The translations under genes and the position numbers were made by a program. Shown piece after piece: positions 27,349 through 35,820 of a stretch of DNA of 64,000 nt (its first letter is position 1; every line of letters starts with the position of its first letter). This DNA is from Acidobacteria subdivision 2 bacterium RH1 MAG20 (GTDB lineage: Bacteria > Acidobacteriota > Terriglobia > Terriglobales > Acidobacteriaceae): the NCBI GenBank assembly GCA_002197545.1, contig NFUO01000738.1:50825-114824 (forward strand), given 5' to 3'. The notes under the pieces were generated by a model. It had not been told where the DNA came from. It was given only the letters and a program-made list of their open reading frames with translations, and did not search any database.

Positions 27349-28590
27349 CTACCGCAATAGGATGGTGATGACATCACCCGCCGCAAACTGCTCCTTGTCA
27401 GCCGGAAGCACCGCATAGCAATTGGCCCTGGCATTGGCTGCGAGGTCGCCTGATCCCTGCCAGACTACGATCCGAACCTCCGGGCGCGCCCGATCATAGG
27501 TCAGCCGCGAAGGCAGCACCCGAGTCAGCCCTGGCTTCCCGGCGACATCCTCGGCCAGCGTGGCCTGCGCGAATCGAGGGGGCGGGATTCCCACCCCGGC
27601 TATCGCGCGCAGCATCGGTTCGACGAAACAATGAAACGTCACCTGGGTCGAGACCGGATTTCCGGGAAGGCCGAAGAAGAACTGAGCAGGGAACTCGCCG
27701 CTCGCCGGAAGCCTGCCAAAGACCACTGGCTTACCCGGCTGCATCTTTACGCCGGTGAAGAAGAACTCCGCTCCCAGCGCCCGCAGCACCTCTTCGACGA
27801 GGTCATACTTGCCCATCGAGACTCCGCCAGAGAGCAGCAGCAGGTCGCAACTTCGCGCCTGAAGGATGATCCTCACCAGATCGTCGCGCTGGTCCCGCGC
27901 GATAGGCAGCCGAACCGCCTCGCCTCCAGCCTCTGCCACCAGCGCGGCCAGCCCATAGCTGTTCGAGTTTCGTATCTGCTGTTCCCCCGGCGTCTCGTCG
28001 AGTTCCACGAGTTCGTCGCCAGTCGCCACAATCGCCACGCGCGGCCTGCGAAAGACGGTCAAGGCAGAGCAGCCGCAGGCCGCCGCCAGCGCGATCTCCG
28101 CGCCTTCAATCACCGTTCCCGCCGCCAATACTACCTTGCCTGCGCGGGCCTCGCTGCCCTGGGGCACGATGTTTTCCCCGGAGCGCATCGATCTTCCTCC
28201 GGTCACGCGCACAGACCCATCCTGCAGCTCGACGTGCTCGACCATCGCCACGGCATCCGCCCCATCAGGCAGCGGAGCGCCAGTCATGATTTCGATGGCG
28301 CAGCCGTGCTCCAGCGGGCTGCCTGACCACCGCTCTCCAGCCCGAATCTGTCCCACCACGCGCAGCGGTTCAGCCGCAGCCACATCTTTTGCCCGCACGG
28401 CAAAGCCGTCGCGTGTCGAACGGTTGAACGGAGGCTGGTCGCGGTCTGCCGCCACAGGCCCGGCAAGCACGCGGTTGCCGCAGGACAGTAACGGTCTCTC
28501 TTCGGTTTCCAGCCGCTTCAAGCCCGACACATGGTGCTGCACCAGCTTTAGAGCCTCATCGAAACCGACGACGTGATTGGAAGCATCCAT
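27349..28590 (-). CDS. moeA: molybdopterin molybdenumtransferase MoeA
   Basis: Inserts molybdenum into adenylylated molybdopterin. 413 residues with the four MoeA domains: RPLLSCGNRVLAGPVAADRDQPPFNRSTRDGFAV (conserved Asp, Ser, Asp; quoted as the start of domain I), the central GTEL-like nucleotide domain containing DLLLLSGGVSMGKYDLV, FGLPGNPVS and the C-terminal beta-rich domain. It begins with a clear ATG and is followed after 9 bases by moaC. A strong terminator at 28609-28646 separates it from the upstream TPR gene, so the moeA promoter must be in or close to that short gap. Confidence 0.95.
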   Translation of the reverse strand: MDASNHVVGFDEALKLVQHHVSGLKRLETEERPLLSCGNRVLAGPVAADRDQPPFNRSTRDGFAVRAKDVAAAEPLRVVGQIRAGERWSGSPLEHGCAIEIMTGAPLPDGADAVAMVEHVELQDGSVRVTGGRSMRSGENIVPQGSEARAGKVVLAAGTVIEGAEIALAAACGCSALTVFRRPRVAIVATGDELVELDETPGEQQIRNSNSYGLAALVAEAGGEAVRLPIARDQRDDLVRIILQARSCDLLLLSGGVSMGKYDLVEEVLRALGAEFFFTGVKMQPGKPVVFGRLPASGEFPAQFFFGLPGNPVSTQVTFHCFVEPMLRAIAGVGIPPPRFAQATLAEDVAGKPGLTRVLPSRLTYDRARPEVRIVVWQGSGDLAANARANCYAVLPADKEQFAAGDVITILLR

Positions 28591-28608
28591 TCCTGTCCCT
28601 TCCCAAAT

Positions 28609-28646
28609 GCAAAAGCCCCAGGCCGATGCATGCCTGGGGCTTTTGC
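28609..28646 (-). terminator. strong hairpin terminator of the TPR gene
   Basis: Perfect 15-base inverted repeat (GCAAAAGCCCCAGGC with its complement) around an 8-base loop. The arms end in TTTTGC in both directions. It lies 13 bases after the stop of the leftward TPR gene and just upstream of moeA. The symmetry means it could work on both strands. Confidence 0.85.
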
Positions 28647-28659
28647 GGTGCGGTGGAGG

Positions 28660-29841
28660 CTATGACTTCTTCTTTCCGGCATGGTAGCTCGACTCGACCT
28701 TCGCGCCGATGCCGGTGAGAATGCCCTTGATGTCCTCGGCGTGCGGGCCATCGGGAGCCAGTTCGAGATACTTCTGGTACGCCTCGATGCATCCCGGAGG
28801 AGCCACGATCTTCTGTGTCTTGGGATCGACCGTTGCCTTCGGAATTAGCGTCTGGCCTTTGATGTAGTAGGCGTCGGCCCGGTTGGGATCGGCGGCGATG
28901 GCCTTGTCGGCAGCCGTACCGGCTTCGTCGAGTTTGCCGGAGTTATAGAAAGTGGCCGCCTCGTTGAAGTAGTACATGCCGGCGTGGGTGGGGTCCGTCT
29001 TGGCGGCCTGGTCGTAGGCGTCCGCGGCATCCTTTGAATTTCCGCCCTTGCTCAGCGCCTGACCCAGCTGGTTGTAAGCCGCGGCCGCTATCGCCGGATT
29101 GGGCTTCTTCGAAGCTGTGTTAAGGTCGATGGCTTTTTTATAGGAGGCTGCGGCGTCCGTGTACTTCTGCGCGATCTCAGGAGTCATGGGGGTCCCGGCC
29201 GTCTTGGCTGCCTTGGCTGCGGCGTCGGCTGAACCAAGCTGCGCATCGCCCAAAGTGACCCACAGAATAGGCTCGTCAGGCTTGCTCGTTGTGGCGCCCT
29301 TCATCGAAGTGACCGCGGAGTCGAAGTTGCCTGCCTTGACGTCTGCGCGGGCCTGGGTCAGTGTCTTGTTCAGATTGGCGATCTGCGAGTTGGCCGCCAC
29401 CGCTGCCGCGTTCTTCTTCTTGTACTCTTCGAGCGTCTTCTTTTCTTCAGGGGTCATCTTGTCGATGTACTCCTGGCGGCTCATGTCGAAGTTCACAACC
29501 TTATCATCGTTCGCGGACAGGATGAGGGAGTCGTTGAAGTCGAGGCTCTTGTCGCCTTGAAAGACGATGCCGACATAGTTCCCGGGGGCGATGCCGGAGC
29601 CTTTGTAGTCGCCGTTCTGATCGATCGGGAAGGTGTACTGATACTTGCGGCTCTTCGGGTCCGAGGTGCGGTCCGTAGTCAACTTCACGTCGCCCGTGGC
29701 AATCGCCTGTCCGAGAGGATTATTCACATGACCATGAATGCTGGCCGTCCCCTGCGCCAGGGAGCGCGTCGGGTGCGCCATGGCGAAGGCCACCAGCAGG
29801 GCGATTGTCAGGGTGCTTATCTTCCATCCAAAATTCTTCAT
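28660..29841 (-). CDS. exported TPR protein with carboxypeptidase-regulatory-like N-domain
   Basis: 393 residues from the ATG at 29841, which has GGAGAAGAG upstream; a longer frame start at 29949 is not supported. A signal peptide (ISTLTIALLVAFAMAHP, cleavage near RSLAQ) precedes a short beta-sandwich segment (GTASIHGHVNNPLGQAIATGDVKL) that resembles carboxypeptidase-regulatory domains. A charged helical stretch and four to five TPR units follow (about 185-340), one with AYNQLGQALSKGGNSKDAADAY. It is a likely periplasmic scaffold and a common architecture in Acidobacteria. A terminator follows. Partners are unknown. Confidence 0.8.
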   Translation of the reverse strand: MKNFGWKISTLTIALLVAFAMAHPTRSLAQGTASIHGHVNNPLGQAIATGDVKLTTDRTSDPKSRKYQYTFPIDQNGDYKGSGIAPGNYVGIVFQGDKSLDFNDSLILSANDDKVVNFDMSRQEYIDKMTPEEKKTLEEYKKKNAAAVAANSQIANLNKTLTQARADVKAGNFDSAVTSMKGATTSKPDEPILWVTLGDAQLGSADAAAKAAKTAGTPMTPEIAQKYTDAAASYKKAIDLNTASKKPNPAIAAAAYNQLGQALSKGGNSKDAADAYDQAAKTDPTHAGMYYFNEAATFYNSGKLDEAGTAADKAIAADPNRADAYYIKGQTLIPKATVDPKTQKIVAPPGCIEAYQKYLELAPDGPHAEDIKGILTGIGAKVESSYHAGKKKS

Positions 29842-29935
29842 CACTTTATCTCTTCTCCTGGCCCCATCGTTGCAGGCGGAAATCGTCGTTCTCGAAGCTT
29901 TTGCTACAACAAACTTTGATGCGCAATTCGCCGTA

Positions 29936-30631
29936 TCAGGCGATTGCATACGGTATGGGATCGGTGGCCCCGGCTTCGCGAAATGCCCGCAACCGCAAAA
30001 TGCAGCTTTCGCAGACGCCGCAGGCCACGGTTTCGCCGGAATAACATGACCAACTTACATGGAACGGAGCACCTAGTTCAACTCCCAGCCGGACAATCTC
30101 GCTTTTGCGCAGTTCGATCAGCGGCGTAACCACCCGGATATCGCCGTCTTTGGTGCCGGTCTGGATGAGCTTGTTGAAGGCATCGTAATAAGCGGGGCGG
30201 CAGTCGGGATAGCCGGAGCTGTCCTGTTCCACCGCGCCGATGAATACCGTCTTCGCGCCCAGCACCTCGGCCCAGCTTACCGCCGCCGAGAGGAAATGAG
30301 CGTTGCGGAAGGGGACGTAAGTGACTGGAACTTCGTTGCCAATGCTGGCCTCGTCCCCGGCAACGGGCACGGCGATGCCAAAGTCGGTCAGCGCGGAGCC
30401 GCCGATCCTGCGGAACAGGTCGATTTTGAGAGGCAAAAGCTCGCGGACGCCCACGATGCGCGCAACCTCTTCCGCCGAGCGCAGCTCTCGTGCCTCCGTC
30501 CTTTGGCCGTAGCTGAAGTGCAGCGCGTAGACCTCATAATCGCGGGCCGCAAGGACGGCGCAGACAGAGGAGTCCATGCCGCCGGAGAGGCAGACGACGG
30601 CGCGGGGACGATCTTGATCAGGCTTCGTCAT
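29936..30631 (-). CDS. queC: 7-cyano-7-deazaguanine synthase QueC
   Basis: ATP-dependent conversion of 7-carboxy-7-deazaguanine to preQ0. PP-loop motif CLSGGMDSSVCAVLA lies near residue 15 and the C-terminal zinc site is SCYSGETVACGVCESC. The ATG at 30631 is chosen because the protein then starts just before the PP-loop; it overlaps the stop of the DUF2007 gene by 14 bases, implying translational coupling. queD and queE are 16.5 kb away on the other strand. The end product may be queuosine in tRNA or a 7-deazaguanine DNA base; no dpdA-like gene is seen here. Confidence 0.94.
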   Translation of the reverse strand: MTKPDQDRPRAVVCLSGGMDSSVCAVLAARDYEVYALHFSYGQRTEARELRSAEEVARIVGVRELLPLKIDLFRRIGGSALTDFGIAVPVAGDEASIGNEVPVTYVPFRNAHFLSAAVSWAEVLGAKTVFIGAVEQDSSGYPDCRPAYYDAFNKLIQTGTKDGDIRVVTPLIELRKSEIVRLGVELGAPFHVSWSCYSGETVACGVCESCILRLRAFREAGATDPIPYAIA

Positions 30632-30890
30632 TGCTCGTATCGGATGCATCCGCCTCTGCGTCGGATGCGTCAAGAATCTCTCGCGCTGCTTCTTCATCCT
30701 GCCGGCGTACCTGCAGCTCCGCGGAAAAGGCCACCCCCATCTGCAGATTGTTTACATGCTCACCCTGCAAAAAACACTCGATGCCAGCGGACTCAAGCGC
30801 GCCTTTCGCCATCTGGGCGAAGACCGGCTCCATAAATTCTGCTACGGTCACATATTCTTCCGGGTCTTGAAGGTGTTCTGTCATGTGCAT
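30618..30890 (-). CDS. DUF2007-type small protein (putative signal transducing protein)
   Basis: 90 residues. The central part, EFMEPVFAQMAKGALESAGIECFLQGE followed by VAFSAELQVRRQDEEAAREIL, matches the DUF2007 layout: a strand-helix-strand unit binding an unknown ligand. The tail is acidic and rich in Asp, Ala and Ser. It ends inside the start of queC (14-base overlap) and begins 12 bases after DUF3108, so it is inside a packed operon. Either of two ATG codons (30890 or 30884) could be used. Function unknown. Confidence 0.8.
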   Translation of the reverse strand: MHMTEHLQDPEEYVTVAEFMEPVFAQMAKGALESAGIECFLQGEHVNNLQMGVAFSAELQVRRQDEEAAREILDASDAEADASDTSNDEA

Positions 30891-30902
30891 GTCACCCTGC
30901 CT

Positions 30903-31697
30903 TTACTTGGTCTCGTACGATTGCAGGTGGAACGTGATGGTGCCCCAGAAGAGCTGAGCGCGAATCTGCACGGGCATGTGCCGGGGATCGTCGGTGTACC
31001 AGATCCAGATCCTGCCGCGGTTCTTGACGATGCCCTCGTCCGCCGTGGGCTGGACGCGGATCGTCTGGAAGGTCCCGGCGGGGGTCTTGATCTCCTCGCG
31101 GGCCTCGACCTTCATGACGACCGTGACCGTGCGCATGGAATCGGCCAGCGGGAAGCTCACGGTCTTGCCGATGATGAGCGGCTGCGACGCCGCATAGAAG
31201 ATCGCCGAGAGGGAATCGGTGACGCAGGCTGGAATCGAGGCGGTCTGCTGCTTCGAGGTTCCCTTGACGAGGTTTTTCTCAACGAGATTCTGCTTGCCCT
31301 GGGAGTAGTTGAAGGTGAGGTCGCTCGATACCTTGCGGCGTCCCTCCTGCACCTGCTTGCTGAAGCCGGTCGAGCAGCCGGTTTTAGTGTCGAAGCCGGA
31401 CTGGAACCTGTCGACCACAGGGAAGAGCATCGTCACCGCGCCGACCGAATCGGCGGTGGCCGTGATCTTCTGCACGTTGCCGTCGCGTTCCAGGTGAAAG
31501 ACGGCTGTCCCGGCGGTGAAGACGCGCCAGTCTACCGTGTAGTTCAGCGTCTGATTTGTGGGGAAGGCGTATCCCGTGGGTGGCGGCCGCAGCGTGGGGA
31601 TGGTCGACTGCTGTTGCGCGAGCGCCGGTTTTCCGCCGGACAGGGCTGTCAGCAGAAGTGCAGCGAAGGAAAGAAGGACCGATTTATGCTTGGACAG
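30903..31697 (-). CDS. DUF3108-type exported protein, apparently with a CTG start
   Basis: Beta-rich protein; family members are periplasmic or outer-membrane associated. Conserved parts include LNYTVDWRVFTAGTAVFHLE, PAGTFQTIRVQP and the segment WIWYTDDPRHMPVQIRAQL. Reading upstream of the first GTG (31475) in the same frame gives a good signal peptide, SVLLSFAALLLTALSGGKPALAQ, and the first DUF3108 strands. That stretch has no ATG, GTG or TTG before an in-frame TAA at about 31718. The best candidate is the CTG at 31695-31697, giving 264 residues. A start-codon change or sequencing error is the alternative. It lies between an ICMT-like gene and DUF2007 in a packed leftward operon. Confidence 0.72.
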   Translation of the reverse strand: MSKHKSVLLSFAALLLTALSGGKPALAQQQSTIPTLRPPPTGYAFPTNQTLNYTVDWRVFTAGTAVFHLERDGNVQKITATADSVGAVTMLFPVVDRFQSGFDTKTGCSTGFSKQVQEGRRKVSSDLTFNYSQGKQNLVEKNLVKGTSKQQTASIPACVTDSLSAIFYAASQPLIIGKTVSFPLADSMRTVTVVMKVEAREEIKTPAGTFQTIRVQPTADEGIVKNRGRIWIWYTDDPRHMPVQIRAQLFWGTITFHLQSYETK

Positions 31698-31729
31698 AGG
31701 CGGCTCGCTGGGTTGAAATAATTAAATCC

Positions 31730-32290
31730 CTACCGTTTTAAAAACAGCAGGCGCGCTGCCAGCGCCGCATAGATGGCGATGGCACCCATACTGGCATTGT
31801 ACTCGCGATGGTGCAGGTAAAGCTCGGAGGAGAAGCTGCCAGCGGCGTCGGTGGTGGGGGCAGCGGTCAGACGGGGCAGCAGGCGGGGCACCTTTTTCGC
31901 GTAGTCGTCGAAGCCGGGAAAGTGCTCGCGCAGGTACTGCTCTTCGGAGCGGATGGTCGGTAAATAGATGATCGTGAACAGGATGGCCAGTGCTACCAGG
32001 ATGATCCAACTTCCCGCCGCCGCCGCAAAACCGAAGGCAATCATCATGGAGCCCAGATAGAGCGGGTTGCGCGTATGGGCATAAGGGCCGGTGCGGGTCA
32101 ACTCGGCGTTCTTGCGGACGTATCCGGCGGCGTAGGCTCGCAGCCAGACGCCCGGCACGACAAGCAGAAGGCTGGCCAGCATGGTGTGCCACGTAGGCCG
32201 CGCCAGCCACAGAAAGACTGCGGCAAAGATAAATCCCAGCGGGACGCGGATGCGCCGGGCGATCCGCTGCCATTGTGTTCGTTCACTCAC
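31730..32290 (-). CDS. isoprenylcysteine carboxyl methyltransferase (ICMT)-like membrane protein
   Basis: 186 residues, four to five membrane segments. The conserved SAM-binding C-terminal part is GPYAHTRNPLYLGSMMIAFG (about 88-107), followed by RSEEQYLREHFPGFDDYAKKVPRLLP, the usual signature of the ICMT/PEMT group. In bacteria such proteins methylate varied lipid or small-molecule substrates, so the substrate is open. An extra C-terminal membrane helix follows the signature. It starts 9 bases after the GT9 gene in the waaA-lpxK operon, which suggests an envelope role. Confidence 0.83.
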   Translation of the reverse strand: MSERTQWQRIARRIRVPLGFIFAAVFLWLARPTWHTMLASLLLVVPGVWLRAYAAGYVRKNAELTRTGPYAHTRNPLYLGSMMIAFGFAAAAGSWIILVALAILFTIIYLPTIRSEEQYLREHFPGFDDYAKKVPRLLPRLTAAPTTDAAGSFSSELYLHHREYNASMGAIAIYAALAARLLFLKR

Positions 32291-32299
32291 TGCTTTACC

Positions 32300-33388
32300 T
32301 TACCCTGCCGGTTGCAGCAGGTCGAACGCCGCCGTCGCGACTTCATCCGCCATGATCTGCATCAGGCCCTCCTCGGTCTCCGCGTGGCGGGTGTGGTCCT
32401 TCGTGCTGGAAGCATGGCGCAACACGCGGGACGGCGTTCCGTAGGGGCCGTTTCGCGCAGGATCGGTCGGGCCAAACAATGCGACGACGGGCCGCTCCAG
32501 CGCCGCCGCAAGATGTAGCGGGCCGGTATCTCCTGCAATGACGAGACTGGCTCGCCGAACCAGCGCAATGAGCTGCCCAACCGAGCAGGGAACCACAACC
32601 GCCGTGCCGCCGCTTGCATCCACGACCGCATTGGCGAGCAGGTCTCCCGCGAACACCGCATTGACCAGCGGCGTGTAGCCGGAGCGGGCCAGTTCCGCCG
32701 CTACGGCTCCATAGCGCTCTGCGGGCCACTGCTTCGCTCCCCATCCGGCGGAGGGCGCGATAACGGCAAACTTAGTATTTCCAGGCGCTATCCGCGATAG
32801 AAGCTCGTCCCGCCAGATTTCAGCGGCGCTATCTATTGGCAGCTCAATCTTTGCCGGCGTCAGCGGCTCTTCGATGGCCGCTCCCAAAAGTTCGCAACCC
32901 TGTTCGACGACATGCTCGGTGTTCACCTTGATTCTCTTCCCGTACATCCATCGCGCAGGCCGCTCACGAGGATCGGCATAACCTGCGAACTCATCTGCCG
33001 CCGCCATCCAGCCGATCATCGAGGATCGTATCGAGCCCTGCATATCGACGCAGAGATCGAACCGCTCACCTCTCAGCTCTCGCCGCACTGCCCGGATACT
33101 CGACAGTGTCTCCATCGAAAAGGGCCGCTCCTTCCACTCTCGCGTCGGCACCGCATAGCAGCGATCGACCAGCGGCATAGCTGGCCCCCGCAGCGATGCG
33201 GGGCCTGATTGCAGCAACTCCATCCAGCAGGGATCAATCGCCCATCCGATAAACCAGTCAGGATGTCTCTGTCGCATCGCCGCCACGGCGGGCATGGCGT
33301 GCAGCACATCTCCCATCGCGCCAATGCGCACAATCAGCACGCGGCGCGGACGACTTACATCCGACGAAATAGGAGGCTGCTTCTTCAA
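32300..33388 (-). CDS. glycosyltransferase family 9 (heptosyltransferase-like)
   Basis: 362 residues. The N-terminal RRVLIVRIGAMGDVLHAMPAVAAMRQ is the heptosyltransferase signature and the C-terminal ADP-heptose site region is VIAGDTGPLHLAAALERPVVALFGPT. It is closest in pattern to WaaC-type heptosyltransferase I, which adds the first heptose to KDO of the inner core at the cytoplasmic face of the inner membrane. Next to waaA and lpxK this is a coherent LPS set. No heptose-synthesis gene is seen in the window, so another donor sugar is possible. Confidence 0.88.
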   Translation of the reverse strand: MKKQPPISSDVSRPRRVLIVRIGAMGDVLHAMPAVAAMRQRHPDWFIGWAIDPCWMELLQSGPASLRGPAMPLVDRCYAVPTREWKERPFSMETLSSIRAVRRELRGERFDLCVDMQGSIRSSMIGWMAAADEFAGYADPRERPARWMYGKRIKVNTEHVVEQGCELLGAAIEEPLTPAKIELPIDSAAEIWRDELLSRIAPGNTKFAVIAPSAGWGAKQWPAERYGAVAAELARSGYTPLVNAVFAGDLLANAVVDASGGTAVVVPCSVGQLIALVRRASLVIAGDTGPLHLAAALERPVVALFGPTDPARNGPYGTPSRVLRHASSTKDHTRHAETEEGLMQIMADEVATAAFDLLQPAG

Positions 33389-33421
33389 GCGGTAATTTTC
33401 TCACGCAATGCAAATTCCGCC

Positions 33422-34456
33422 TCAACGATTCTGGTTGCGGCGGTCGAGCCGTCCCACCATCGCAATCAATTGCAGCAGCGCCTCCTGCTCCTCCACTAGC
33501 TCCACGCCCATCCGCGCCACCACCAGCGGCCCCAGCGCCTCCAGCCGCTCACGCATCACCGGCATCAGCTTCACTGCATCTTTCTCCGTGGTGACAAATC
33601 CGTCCGCGCCGCGCTGCCGCGCCTCCTGCAGCAATCGAGCAACATCGTGGTCGGTGTAGGCATGATGGTCGGGAAACGCAACCGTCTCCACCGGGCAACA
33701 CCCCTCCGCGACCAGCATATCGGTAAAGCCCTTCGGCCTCGCAATGCCGCAGAAGGCCAGCGGCCGCGCCGACAGCGACCTTTCCGCATCTCCATCCAGG
33801 CTAAGCCGCCGCCGTATCATCCACACCGCAATCAGCTTCTTCTTTCTCGACAGCCCCGTGATGAACTTCTCCAGCCGTTCCGCTTCCTCTTCCCGCACGA
33901 CGATCACGTCAGCCTCACGCAGCGCCGACAACGGCTCCCGCAGATTGCCCGCAGGCAGCAGCGTATCCTCAACATCTTCCTGGGTCAGCAGAACGATATC
34001 GACATCGCGGGCCAGTTGCCGGTGCTGAAAGCCATCATCCATCAGGTGAACAGCAATCTTTCCCGCAGCCTCATTCTGTTCAGCCAGCAGCCCAGCGCTG
34101 TAGCGGTCCGCGCCGACAAACACCGGCGCGCCCGACCGTTGCGCCATCAGCACAGGCTCGTCGCCAAACCACGCAGCATCGCCATACGGCTCCACTCGCT
34201 CCACCGTCCTGGGAGCGCGCCCAAAGCCCCGCGTCAAGATCGTCACCGCATAGTCTCGCCGCCGCAGCATGCCCGCCAGCATCATCACCGCCGGCGTCTT
34301 TCCGGCTCCGCCTGCCGACACGCTGCCCACGCTGATGACCGGATTCGGCAGACGTCTCCGCTTCAGACACCCCAGCCGAAACATCAGTCGCTTGACCGCC
34401 AGCCCCGCTCCATACAGCGGAACCAGAGGCAGCAGCAGTGGCCTGCGGATGCTCAT
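33422..34456 (-). CDS. lpxK: tetraacyldisaccharide 4'-kinase LpxK
   Basis: Phosphorylates the 4' position of lipid A disaccharide. It has the N-terminal membrane-associated helix, the Walker-like motif SVSAGGAGKTP (about 43-53), the family segments DDGFQHRQLARDVDIVLL and FPDHHAYTDHDV, and near-normal length (344). Its start overlaps the waaA stop by 4 bases (ATGA type), so it is translationally coupled. Confidence 0.94.
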   Translation of the reverse strand: MSIRRPLLLPLVPLYGAGLAVKRLMFRLGCLKRRRLPNPVISVGSVSAGGAGKTPAVMMLAGMLRRRDYAVTILTRGFGRAPRTVERVEPYGDAAWFGDEPVLMAQRSGAPVFVGADRYSAGLLAEQNEAAGKIAVHLMDDGFQHRQLARDVDIVLLTQEDVEDTLLPAGNLREPLSALREADVIVVREEEAERLEKFITGLSRKKKLIAVWMIRRRLSLDGDAERSLSARPLAFCGIARPKGFTDMLVAEGCCPVETVAFPDHHAYTDHDVARLLQEARQRGADGFVTTEKDAVKLMPVMRERLEALGPLVVARMGVELVEEQEALLQLIAMVGRLDRRNQNR

Positions 34457-35763
34457 CGCCCACTCACCACCCTCTCTTCCAGCAATGCAGCCAACGCCTG
34501 GACTGTACGCGCCGTCGCGCCTGCCTGGGCGTCGAAGACCTCGCGTCCGCGCCGACCCATGGCCTGCGTCTCGTCTGTGTGATGCAGCATAGCAACCAGC
34601 GTCTGCTCAAACATCGCCGTCGAGACAACGCGAACCGCATTATGCACCTGTAGCACGCCCACAATCTCGCGGAAGTTCTCAAACGAACTTCCCATCAGCA
34701 CCGGAACCCCAAACCGCGCCGGCTCCAGCGGATTATGCCCTCCTGCCGCAACCAGGCTGCCGCCCACGAACGCCACCGCGCCCAGCGAATACATGGCGGC
34801 AAGATCGCCAATCGTATCCAGCAGAAAAATACTCCCCGCCGCCACCGGCCCCAGAGCATCCGCCCGCTCTCGAAACTCGCTGGCGCGGACCACCGTAAAT
34901 CCACTTCCCTCAATCATTGCGGCAACTGCGGCAAACCTGTCCGGATGCCGTGGAGCCAGCACCATCACCGCCTCCGGCCCCGCAGCCAGCACCGCAGGCC
35001 AAGCCGCAAGCAAGATCCGCTCCTCACCCTCCAGAGTCGATCCGCACACAACAACACGCGCATTCTCAGGTAACCGCTCTCGCAACATCGCCACCAGCGG
35101 ACTCTCGCGGCCCTCGCGAAGGTCGTACTTCAAATTCCCCGTCACCCGCACCCGCTCGGCAGGAGCGCCAATCTGCACCAGCCGCTCCGCCGTCTCCTTA
35201 CTCTGCGCCAGAAACAGCGAGATCTTCCCGAGCAATGGCCGCCAAAGCCGCCGCAGCCGCAGATAGCGAGGCAGCGACCGGTCCGACACCCGTGCATTCA
35301 CCACGGCCATCGGCACGCCAGCTTTCTCGCACTGCAACATCAAATTCGGCCAAAGCTCGCTCTCCATCAGCACCAGCATCTTCGGCTGTAGCACGCGCAG
35401 ATACCGTCGCACCACAAAGGCAAAGTCGAGCGGCAGATAAAACACCGGCAGCTCCGGCAGCCGCTGCTTTGCCAGCCGCTGCCCTGTCGCCGTCGTCGTC
35501 GAAACCACGATCAACAACCCCGGCTTTGCCAAAAGAAGCTCACGAATAAGCTGCGTCGCCGCCATCACCTCGCCCACCGAAACCGCATGGACCCACACCG
35601 CCTCGCGCCCCGCAACCGCCGCCCGCAACTGCTTCGGAACCAACCCCAACCGCCCCGCCAGCCCCGCGCGATACCGCCCGCTGGTCGCCATGCGCAGCAG
35701 CCAATACGGCGCGCCCAGCACCAGGGCCGCCAGCAGAAGCGCGCTATACACCAACATCGTCAC
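34453..35763 (-). CDS. waaA: 3-deoxy-D-manno-octulosonic acid transferase (WaaA/KdtA)
   Basis: GT30 enzyme transferring KDO from CMP-KDO to lipid IVA. 436 residues: an N-terminal membrane anchor, GREAVWVHAVSVGEVMAATQLI (the family EVM motif), VLMESELWPNLM and the CMP-KDO domain with FVGGSLVAAGGHNPLEPA. It is the first gene of the leftward LPS/queC string; the next gene, lpxK, overlaps by 4 bases. Its promoter is expected in the 57 bases before the rightward secreted-protein gene. Confidence 0.94.
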   Translation of the reverse strand: MTMLVYSALLLAALVLGAPYWLLRMATSGRYRAGLAGRLGLVPKQLRAAVAGREAVWVHAVSVGEVMAATQLIRELLLAKPGLLIVVSTTTATGQRLAKQRLPELPVFYLPLDFAFVVRRYLRVLQPKMLVLMESELWPNLMLQCEKAGVPMAVVNARVSDRSLPRYLRLRRLWRPLLGKISLFLAQSKETAERLVQIGAPAERVRVTGNLKYDLREGRESPLVAMLRERLPENARVVVCGSTLEGEERILLAAWPAVLAAGPEAVMVLAPRHPDRFAAVAAMIEGSGFTVVRASEFRERADALGPVAAGSIFLLDTIGDLAAMYSLGAVAFVGGSLVAAGGHNPLEPARFGVPVLMGSSFENFREIVGVLQVHNAVRVVSTAMFEQTLVAMLHHTDETQAMGRRGREVFDAQAGATARTVQALAALLEERVVSGR

Positions 35764-35820
35764 TCCTTTGTGCCCTCGCTTTACCTTGTACGCGGGTGAA
35801 GATGATAATCAACACAGGCT

